A DNA stretch of 5,363 nucleotides from an uncultured Bacilli bacterium (GTDB lineage Bacteria; Bacillota_I; Bacilli_A; RFN20; CAG-449): NCBI GenBank assembly GCA_947593895.1, contig CANQDY010000088.1, positions 1 to 5,363 of the forward strand, read 5' to 3'. Of this stretch, positions 1 to 4,678 are shown one piece after another. The notes beneath the pieces were generated by a model, which saw only the letters and a list, made by a program, of their open reading frames with translations, had not been told where the DNA came from and ran no database searches. The translations under genes were made by a program, and so were the position numbers. How positions within the stretch are numbered: the first letter of the stretch is position 1; every line of letters begins with the position of its first letter.

Positions 1-2
1 AT

Positions 3-62
3 TTAAGAAATAGAAGTTTAACAATACCTAAAAGGTTACAAGCTATTTTATATTTTTTATAA
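3..62 (+). CDS. Possible 3' end of a convergent gene (C-terminal 19 codons)
   Basis: An open frame enters from the left edge and runs to a TAA at 60-62. It reads LRNRSLTIPKRLQAILYFL, which has a coding-like mix of Arg, Pro, Lys and aromatic residues. The other two plus-strand frames hit stops within 13 bases. If real, the gene converges on the feo operon, whose last stop codon is only 17 bases away. The stretch is too short to assign a family, and an open frame of 19 codons in A/T-rich DNA may be chance. I do not recognise the protein. Confidence 0.3.
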   Translation, partial: LRNRSLTIPKRLQAILYFL

Positions 63-68
63 TTTCTT

Positions 69-86
69 TTAAAAAGACTTTAGTCT
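69..86 (-). terminator. Weak candidate terminator of the feo operon
   Basis: Read on the minus strand, AGACTAAAGTCT forms a short hairpin (AGAC/GTCT stem, TAAA loop) that includes the TAA stop of the last feo gene and runs straight into a short T run. The stem is only four to five base pairs with two G-C pairs, so it is poor for an intrinsic terminator. A second weak A/T palindrome (CTTTTTAAAAG) overlaps the T run. Termination may instead lie to the left of the window. Confidence 0.25.
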
Positions 87-268
87 AAGTGATGAGTATT
101 ATTTTTATTCCACATTTTAATCAAATCAGAACCATTTTTTATGCAACATTTTTTCTTGCAACAGGAGCAATCATCAGTTGGTAATTTTTTTATTTTGCGA
201 TATATTTGATTTCCAATAATAGATGTGACAAAGATGATTGCAAGACAAATAATTAATATATTAAGCAT
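80..268 (-). CDS. FeoB-associated Cys-rich membrane protein
   Basis: Small 62-aa protein with one N-terminal membrane segment (about residues 3-19), then a basic stretch (RKIKK) and a cysteine cluster CSCCKKKCC (Cys34, 36, 37, 41, 42) and a soluble tail ending in His-His. This layout, and the position directly after feoB, match the FeoB-associated Cys-rich membrane protein family of Firmicutes (often mis-annotated as virus attachment protein p12). In such operons it takes the place where enterobacteria have FeoC. The role is not firmly established; the thiols suggest iron handling or redox sensing beside the FeoB pore, with the tail probably cytoplasmic by the positive-inside rule. The ATG follows the feoB TAA with no gap (TAAATG). 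Its ribosome binding site is a weak AGAAAGAAG inside the last feoB codons, so translation may be coupled to feoB. Confidence 0.85.
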   Translation of the reverse strand: MLNILIICLAIIFVTSIIGNQIYRKIKKLPTDDCSCCKKKCCIKNGSDLIKMWNKNNTHHLD

Positions 269-2536
269 TTAATTTCTTCTTTCTAAATATTGATTAACAA
301 ATTTGATTACAAAACATGCAATTACTAGAACTGCTATAAAGATAAATGATGTCCACCACCAAGTTCCAATAGTATAAATTGCACATGATAATATAAATGA
401 GGTAACTAACCAGAAGATAATTGTTCCTTTAAATTTAGTTTTTGGAAGTTCTGCTTTAGCGCTTGCTACTGCCGCAAAACAAGGAATAGTTGTCATATTA
501 AAAGCGATAAATGAGAGGAGAGCTGGAATAGTGATTCCAGTCGTATCGATTAATGCTTTGACAGCGGATAGTCCTTCGATTGTTTCGGTTCCATCTTCTG
601 GTGGAACAAATCCAATCACTATTGCCGCAGCTAGAACCCCAAAGGTTCCAATGACATTTTCTTTTGCAACTAGTCCTGTTATTGCTGCAACGGCAAAGAC
701 CCATCCAACACTTGTTAATTGCGAACCAAATCCAAGAGGAGTAAAAATAGGTTGAATTAATTGACCAATTGAAGCAAGAATTGATTTACTCATTTCTTCT
801 TCTGGTAGATAAGTCCAGTTCCAAGAGAAACTTTGTAAGAACCAAATGAAAATGGTCGAAGCTAAAATGATTGTAAATGCTTTTTTGACAAAGTGTTTTG
901 TTTTATCCCAAAGATGAAGCATTAATGCTTTAAATTGAGGTATATGGTAACTTGGAAGTTCCATAATAAATGGTGGCACTTCACCTTTCATTGTGGTATG
1001 TCGCATAATGATAACAGTTACAATTGCAACGACCATGCCAAGTAAATACATACTATAAGTAATAAAATCAACATTTCCTAAATTTACTAATGAAATGATT
1101 CCTCCAGCAATTGCAGTCAAAATTGGTAATTTTGCACCGCAACTAAAGAAAGGAATGACTCTAATTGTTGCGGTTTTCTCATTTTCGTCCGCTAAAGTAC
1201 GAGTATTTATCATCGCAGGAACCGAACATCCAAATCCCATAATCATCGGAACAAATGAACGACCGGATAGACCAAATCTTCTAAAAATACGATCAAGAAT
1301 AAATGCAACACGGGCCATATATCCACTGTCTTCTAAAATTGAGAAGAATAAGAATAAACATAATATTTGAGGTAAAAATCCAATAACTGCAAATAACCCA
1401 CCAACAACGCCATTATTGATGAAACTAGCAATTCCAGGATTTATTGCATTTGATTCAACTAGATTATCCAAGCCATTTTCAATTAATGAGCTAATCCAAT
1501 CGGTTATCGAAGTCAAAAAATTAGTTAAAATTACTCCAGGAGAATTAATACCTTCTTTAGTCCATAGAAGTCCTTCAAATATACTTCCTTCAAATGAAGG
1601 TGCAACATTTTTAAATAGACCTCCCAAAAAGAATAGATTTTCTGAAAATGTTAAGTGAAAAATAAAAAATAAAATTACTAAGAAGATAGGAATTCCAGCC
1701 CATTTATTAGTTAAAATTCGATCAATTCGATCGGATTTAGTTTCAAATTTATTTTTTTGCTTTTTAATTAATAAAGGTGAAAAATTTTGGGATATGTATT
1801 TATATCTACTATCGGCAATTAAGGCTTCAAAATCAGTTCCAAATAAATCATTTTTAAATGTGTTTTTAAATTCATCAACCATTGGAAGTAAGTATCCGTA
1901 ATCTTTTTTCTCAAGTTCATCTAATTCAATTAATTTTAATGAATGAAATAATGGATTTTCAACTTTTTCTTCTTCAAATGCTATTTTGATTTTGTTAATT
2001 AAATTTGATAAATCTTTATCATCAATAATGGTTCTTCCTTCACGTTTTTTAAACGATTCTTTATAAGCTTTTTCCATTAAAACATCAATATTTTTTTCTT
2101 TTAAAGCAGAAATTTCTACAACGGTAACCCCCAATTTTTTTTCGAGTTCTTCAACATTAATTTGATCACCATTTTTATTAACTTGATCAATCATATTAAG
2201 TGCAACAACGATTGGTACATCTATTTCTAATAATTGAGTAGTAAGATACAGATTTCTTTCTAGATTAGTTGCATCAATAACATTAATAATGCAATTTGGT
2301 CTTTCATTTAAAATGTAGTTTCTAGAAATTACTTCTTCAGAAGTGTATGGAGATAACGAATAAATACCAGGTAAATCAATAATACTTATCGGTTCGTTTA
2401 ATTTTTTGTAGGTTCCTTTCTTTTTTTCAACAGTTACACCAGGCCAGTTTCCTACATGTGCCGTAGAACCAGTCAATGAATTAAATAGAGTAGTCTTTCC
2501 ACTGTTGGGATTACCTACTAATGCAAAATGTTTCAT
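269..2536 (-). CDS. feoB: Ferrous iron transport protein B (FeoB), GTPase-coupled Fe(II) permease
   Basis: Full-length FeoB (755 aa; family usually about 650-800), the inner-membrane Fe(II) importer. The N-terminal G domain shows G1 GNPNSGKTT (8-16), G2 with Thr35 in NWPGVTVE, G3 DLPG (54-57), G4 NMID (114-117) and a G5 SAL near 143. A helical GDI-like region follows (about 170-262), then the membrane domain from about 280. The conserved permease motifs are present: LPQI (388-391), LEDSGYMARVAF (401-412), first gate GFGCSVPA with Cys437, and second gate FFSCGAKLP with Cys466. A later NMTTIPCFAA segment fits the C-terminal gate region. No key residue is missing and there is no frameshift. The start ATG overlaps the stop of the preceding feoA by 4 bases (ATGA), and an AGGAGG (plus-strand positions 2544-2549) sits 7 bases upstream. 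Fourth-from-promoter expression is expected to follow the metal-responsive feo promoter. Confidence 0.98.
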   Translation of the reverse strand: MKHFALVGNPNSGKTTLFNSLTGSTAHVGNWPGVTVEKKKGTYKKLNEPISIIDLPGIYSLSPYTSEEVISRNYILNERPNCIINVIDATNLERNLYLTTQLLEIDVPIVVALNMIDQVNKNGDQINVEELEKKLGVTVVEISALKEKNIDVLMEKAYKESFKKREGRTIIDDKDLSNLINKIKIAFEEEKVENPLFHSLKLIELDELEKKDYGYLLPMVDEFKNTFKNDLFGTDFEALIADSRYKYISQNFSPLLIKKQKNKFETKSDRIDRILTNKWAGIPIFLVILFFIFHLTFSENLFFLGGLFKNVAPSFEGSIFEGLLWTKEGINSPGVILTNFLTSITDWISSLIENGLDNLVESNAINPGIASFINNGVVGGLFAVIGFLPQILCLFLFFSILEDSGYMARVAFILDRIFRRFGLSGRSFVPMIMGFGCSVPAMINTRTLADENEKTATIRVIPFFSCGAKLPILTAIAGGIISLVNLGNVDFITYSMYLLGMVVAIVTVIIMRHTTMKGEVPPFIMELPSYHIPQFKALMLHLWDKTKHFVKKAFTIILASTIFIWFLQSFSWNWTYLPEEEMSKSILASIGQLIQPIFTPLGFGSQLTSVGWVFAVAAITGLVAKENVIGTFGVLAAAIVIGFVPPEDGTETIEGLSAVKALIDTTGITIPALLSFIAFNMTTIPCFAAVASAKAELPKTKFKGTIIFWLVTSFILSCAIYTIGTWWWTSFIFIAVLVIACFVIKFVNQYLERRN

Positions 2537-2772
2537 TGTGCATCCTCCTGTATAGTTTCCATAGTGACATACATGGCTTCTGATTTTCTTAATGTTAGTT
2601 CATATCCTCGAATAGTGATTTCTAGCGGATCGCCAAGAGGAGCTTTTTTTCTTAATGTTACTTTTGCTCCAGGAGTAACTCCCATGTCAAATAAGCGACG
2701 TCTAATTTTTCCTTCAACATGAATAATGTGGCCAGTCTCGCCAACTTCAAATTGATTCAATTTCTTTTGCAT
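2533..2772 (-). CDS. feoA: FeoA-type SH3-like protein, second copy (canonical form)
   Basis: 79-aa FeoA-domain protein, a small cytoplasmic SH3-like beta-barrel thought to bind and modulate FeoB. Diagnostic residues are VGETGHIIHVEG (about 10-21), RRRLFDMGVTPGAKV (about 23-37), and APLGDPLEITIRGYELTLRKSEA, the classical FeoA C-terminal strand pattern. The frame could be opened 18 bases earlier at 2790 (extra MKGRID), which would overlap the previous stop as TAATG. I prefer 2772: those extra codons contain the sequence AAAGGAAGG, an excellent Shine-Dalgarno 6 bases before the ATG at 2772, and the resulting MQKKLNQFEVGETG is a normal FeoA N-terminus. It ends in TGA sharing ATGA with feoB, so the two are translationally coupled. 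Confidence 0.93.
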   Translation of the reverse strand: MQKKLNQFEVGETGHIIHVEGKIRRRLFDMGVTPGAKVTLRKKAPLGDPLEITIRGYELTLRKSEAMYVTMETIQEDAQ

Positions 2773-2778
2773 ATCAAT

Positions 2779-2784
2779 CCTTCC
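2779..2784 (-). promoter_or_regulatory. Ribosome binding site that decides the second feoA start
   Basis: GGAAGG on the minus strand (inside AAAGGAAGG), 6 bases before the ATG at 2772. It lies downstream of the alternative ATG at 2790, so it can serve only the inner start. The outer ATG has no Shine-Dalgarno of comparable strength before it. Confidence 0.75.
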
Positions 2785-2789
2785 TTTCA

Positions 2790-3002
2790 TTACGCAACAA
2801 GAATTTTGGTTGCAATATTTCGATCAAGAGCAAGGCGACAATCTTTAACAATACATATTAAATTTCCTCCTGATTGAGATAGAATTTTAATTGAATTATT
2901 GACACAAATACCGATGCTTTCCAAATGTTTTTTAATTTTATCATCAGTCAGTAAACGAATAATTCTTAAATTTTTTCCGATTGGTGCGATTGCTAATTGC
3001 AT
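2790..3002 (-). CDS. FeoA-type SH3-like protein, first copy (shorter variant)
   Basis: 70-aa FeoA-domain protein, first gene of the iron operon. It opens with MQLAIAPIGKNLRIIRLL and continues with a helix HLESIGICVNNSIKIL and a C-terminal GGNLICIVKDCRLALDRNIATKILV. This pattern (APIG near the N-terminus, the xGNLIxxVKxxRxAL core, ATKI at the end) is the divergent FeoA variant commonly found as the first of two FeoA genes in Firmicutes feo operons. Where canonical FeoA has a Gly after the helix (VTPGA) this copy has Asn-Asn, and it carries Cys33, Cys50 and Cys55. It probably binds FeoB or the other FeoA; a direct transport role is not expected. A strong AGGAGG (plus-strand positions 3010-3015) lies 7 bases before the ATG. 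The stop at 2790-2792 is 17 bases from the next start. Confidence 0.9.
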   Translation of the reverse strand: MQLAIAPIGKNLRIIRLLTDDKIKKHLESIGICVNNSIKILSQSGGNLICIVKDCRLALDRNIATKILVA

Positions 3003-3014
3003 ATTGCTTCCTCC

Positions 3015-3034
3015 TAGTTAGTTTATGCGAACTT
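3015..3034. promoter_or_regulatory. Third, imperfect copy of the feo operator dyad
   Basis: TAGTTAG, six bases, then CGAACTT; the right arm matches the ideal CTAACTA at 5 of 7 positions. The arm length and N6 spacing are the same as in the two better sites at 3048-3069 and 3119-3136. It lies in the feo 5' leader and touches the first-gene Shine-Dalgarno at 3015, so a bound repressor would sit about 34 bases downstream of the main operator. The match could be chance in such A/T-rich DNA. Confidence 0.4.
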
Positions 3035-3047
3035 ATTTTAAAAAATA

Positions 3048-3069
3048 ATAGTTAGCCGTAACTAACTAT
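3048..3069. promoter_or_regulatory. Primary feo operator: 22-bp inverted repeat over the transcription start
   Basis: Perfect 8-bp arms ATAGTTAG and CTAACTAT separated by CCGTAA. The dyad begins 5 bases downstream of the -10 hexamer and covers the expected transcription start (about 3068) of the minus-strand feo promoter, the textbook position for a repressor. The TTAG/CTAA core of the arms and the overall size resemble DtxR/IdeR/MntR-family boxes, which commonly control feo in Gram-positive bacteria. The spacing is not that of a Fur 7-1-7 box. The regulator identity is inferred; no such gene is in the window. Confidence 0.75.
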
Positions 3070-3074
3070 AGATA

Positions 3075-3102
3075 ATTATAGTACATTTTGTTTTTGTGTC
3101 AA
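3075..3102 (-). promoter_or_regulatory. Sigma-A-type promoter of the feo operon
   Basis: On the minus strand a perfect TTGACA (-35, plus positions 3097-3102) and a perfect TATAAT (-10, 3075-3080) are separated by 16 bases. Both hexamers match the housekeeping consensus exactly. The predicted start near 3068 gives a leader of about 65 bases before the ATG at 3002. Such a strong promoter next to repressor dyads implies high expression when derepressed, that is, under iron shortage. Confidence 0.88.
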
Positions 3103-3118
3103 TAAAAAAATATAAAAA

Positions 3119-3136
3119 AGTTAGTTTTGTCTAACT
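3119..3136. promoter_or_regulatory. Second feo operator: inverted repeat upstream of the -35
   Basis: Perfect 6-bp arms AGTTAG and CTAACT around a six-base spacer (TTTTGT). Arms and spacing are those of the operator at 3048-3069, while the spacer sequence differs, which supports a true protein-binding dyad. It lies 16 bases upstream of the -35; centre-to-centre distance to the main operator is 69 bases. Two dimers could clamp the promoter or cooperate by looping. Confidence 0.62.
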
Positions 3137-3413
3137 GCATAATAAAAATATAATGATTTATTTATAATAGGCCTCATGCAGTATTTAGTTTATATAATTT
3201 TCATATATTTTAATTGAACTTAAAATTAATATATTACAACTAAAATAGAGTATATTTTTAAAAAATATCAATCGAACTTTTATTTAATTTTATAAATTGT
3301 TTTTTAAATATTTTGCTTTAAATTAAAAAAAATTATTTTATTAATATATTATATGTTTTTTTTCTCGAAAAAATTAAAAAAAATAAATAATTTTAATAGT
3401 TTTTAGAACGCTA
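3137..3413. other. Gene-free, extremely A/T-rich divergent spacer
   Basis: No open frame of useful length, tRNA-like or rRNA-like segment was seen here. From 3181 to 3400 only 21 of 220 bases are G or C. It contains simple A/T palindromes (for example 3252-3268, ATATTTTT-A-AAAAATAT; and 3358-3373, TTTTTT-CTCG-AAAAAA) that are expected by chance at this composition. The A-tracts at about 3369-3392 sit where an UP element for the rightward promoter would lie. The segment separates the divergent feo and lipoprotein promoters. Confidence 0.7.
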
Positions 3414-3432
3414 CTTTGTTATAATAACAAAG
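3414..3432. promoter_or_regulatory. 19-bp perfect palindrome over the -10 of the lipoprotein operon
   Basis: Arms CTTTGTTAT and ATAACAAAG are exact reverse complements around a single central A. The TATAAT at 3420-3425 is entirely inside it, so a bound dimer would block RNA polymerase. A one-base centre with A/T-rich arms is the geometry of Fur-family boxes (Fur, PerR, Zur). The inner 7-1-7, TTGTTAT-A-ATAACAA, matches 5 of 7 half-site positions of the PerR box (TTATAAT) and also 5 of 7 of the Zur box (TCGTAAT), so the member cannot be chosen from sequence. Another repressor family is equally possible. It is unrelated to the feo operators. Confidence 0.65.
3420..3425 (+). promoter_or_regulatory. 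-10 element of the lipoprotein operon promoter
   Basis: Exact TATAAT, 36 bases before the lipoprotein ATG, with transcription start predicted near 3432. At 17-base spacing the -35 would be TAGTTT (3397-3402), a poor match to TTGACA. The weakness may be offset by the A-tracts upstream (about 3369-3392) or by an activator. TATAAT is a common string in DNA this rich in A/T, but its position before a strong ribosome binding site and within the palindrome supports it. Confidence 0.6.
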
Positions 3433-3461
3433 ATTATTATTTTAGAAACGGAGGAAGACAA

Positions 3462-4658
3462 ATGAATAAAATGTTAATGAAACCATTATTAGTTTGTTTT
3501 CTTATGACAATGGCATTAGCTGGATGCGTAAAGAAAGACAAAACTCCTAGAGCTACAGCAGTCTTTTATCTTGAAGGTGGGACTTGCTTAAATGCAAAAG
3601 AAAAAATTTCTTATATTTATGATCTTCCTGATATTAATTCATCGACCTATATTGCAGATCCCAATAGTCTTGTTAGTGATGATAATAAAAAAATCAATCG
3701 ATATGGTTATTTAATTGAAGGATGGTACCAAACGAAAAAAGAAGTTGATGGAGTGATTACTTATTCTGATCCTTGGAATTTCAACACTGATAAAATGACT
3801 ATTGATGGCGTTACATTGTATGCAAATTGGATAAAAGAAGTTACTTATACATTTGATGTTTGTTATTTTGATTCAGATGGGAGTGAAAAAGTACTGAAAA
3901 GTTATACAACTAAGGAAGGAGCTACATTTGAATCTACCGCGAATACAATTTGTGGTAATCCAAATCTGGCAAGAGGGAAAACCGCTTTAGTTTATAAGAG
4001 TGATGATGGTAATATCGTTGGTTTAAAAGATAAAGATGGAAATCCATTTGATTTAAAAACTACTCATCCAGGTGGAGATGTCAGCACAGTTGTTAAAATC
4101 TATGTTGATGTCCTAAACGATGATTTTAGATTAATCAAAACCTCTAACGATTTGGTTCGATATAAAACTAAGAATTTATACTTATTAAATGATATTGTTT
4201 TTGATAAAGATGAAAAATTTAGTATCTATGAATATAAAGGAATAATTGAAGGTAATGGACATAAAATTTCAAATTTTGAAATCGATTATAGTACCCAAAA
4301 GACTGCTTTAACTAGTAATTATGATGGCAGTGGAGAAAACGGATTTGTTTATGCAAGCATTTTCTCAAAACTTAATAGTGCGACAATAAAAAATGTTACA
4401 TTTGAAAGTTCAATCAATATTAAAGCTGAGAAATATACTGGGTTTAGTAAGTTTGTATTTAATCCTCTTGCAGGAAGTATCACCAATTCGACAATTGAAA
4501 ATGTTACGATTGCTATTAATCTAGTAATTGATAAAGATACTAATCAAGAACTTGAATTAAATACAGATGTGTTAAGTGGAATTATTAAAGATTCAGCAAT
4601 TACTAATAACACAATAAATATAGATATAACAGATAACAGAGTTACAGATAACAAATAA
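3462..4658 (+). CDS. Surface lipoprotein with InlB-type repeat and beta-helix-like C-terminal half
   Basis: 398-aa predicted lipoprotein. The signal peptide (MNKMLMKPLLVCFLMTMALAGC) has a clear LAGC lipobox, so Cys22 should be lipidated and the rest exposed outside the membrane. Residues about 33-123 look like one InlB B-repeat (Listeria-Bacteroides repeat): an opening FYLEGGTC, then YGYLIEGWY (81-89), WNFNTD and a closing TLYANW (118-123), with a long insert between. Residues about 125-215 form an unassigned beta-rich linker. From about 225 the protein reads like a right-handed beta-helix of the GLUG/pectate-lyase-like kind: NLYLLNDIVF, KGIIEGNGHKISNFEI, FSKLNSATIKNVTFESSINI, GSITNSTIENVTIAINLVI, IIKDSAITNNTINIDI. 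Such domains usually bind glycans or proteins. No catalytic site is evident. GGAGGA at 3450-3455 fixes the start. The substrate-binding protein gene follows after 20 bases. Exact function unknown. Confidence 0.85.
   Translation: MNKMLMKPLLVCFLMTMALAGCVKKDKTPRATAVFYLEGGTCLNAKEKISYIYDLPDINSSTYIADPNSLVSDDNKKINRYGYLIEGWYQTKKEVDGVITYSDPWNFNTDKMTIDGVTLYANWIKEVTYTFDVCYFDSDGSEKVLKSYTTKEGATFESTANTICGNPNLARGKTALVYKSDDGNIVGLKDKDGNPFDLKTTHPGGDVSTVVKIYVDVLNDDFRLIKTSNDLVRYKTKNLYLLNDIVFDKDEKFSIYEYKGIIEGNGHKISNFEIDYSTQKTALTSNYDGSGENGFVYASIFSKLNSATIKNVTFESSINIKAEKYTGFSKFVFNPLAGSITNSTIENVTIAINLVIDKDTNQELELNTDVLSGIIKDSAITNNTINIDITDNRVTDNK
4626..4655 (+). repeat. 15-bp tandem duplication at the end of the lipoprotein gene
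   Basis: Two 15-base units encode ITDNR then VTDNK immediately before the stop codon. A 10-base core, ACAGATAACA, is identical at 4629-4638 and 4644-4653. The unit is a multiple of three, so copy-number change would lengthen or shorten the C-terminus without a frameshift. Confidence 0.7.
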
Positions 4659-4678
4659 AAAGAAAGGAATTCAGAAAA

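Noticed and set aside
498..704. 68-aa minus-strand open frame inside feoB
   Set aside because: It lies wholly within feoB in another frame, has an unnatural Cys/Arg/Asn/Trp-rich composition and no ribosome binding site; feoB is conserved across it.
531..1658. Plus-strand open frames at 531-755, 1095-1370 and 1416-1658
   Set aside because: All are antisense to the conserved FeoB membrane domain and resemble no protein I recognise; they are by-products of feoB codon use.
2528..2722. 64-aa plus-strand open frame
   Set aside because: Antisense to the second feoA, without a promoter or Shine-Dalgarno that stands out.
3003..3068. Riboswitch in the feo leader
   Set aside because: The leader is only about 65 bases, A/T-rich, and occupied by the operator dyads; I see no conserved aptamer-like pairing.
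3134..3182. 7-bp inverted repeat ACTGCAT (3134-3140) and ATGCAGT (3176-3182)
   Set aside because: The arms do not extend, the loop is 35 bases and there is no T run; a 7-bp match at this distance is weak evidence for a structured RNA or operator.
3252..3268. A/T-only palindrome ATATTTTT-A-AAAAATAT
   Set aside because: With about 10% G+C in this spacer, such palindromes are expected by chance and the hairpin would be unstable.
3358..3373. T6-CTCG-A6 hairpin as a terminator
   Set aside because: The stem is only A-T pairs, no gene ends nearby on either strand, and homopolymer runs explain it.
3137..3461. CRISPR array, IS end or attachment site in the intergenic gap
   Set aside because: No regularly spaced repeats, no terminal inverted repeats with flanking target duplications, and no tRNA end were seen.
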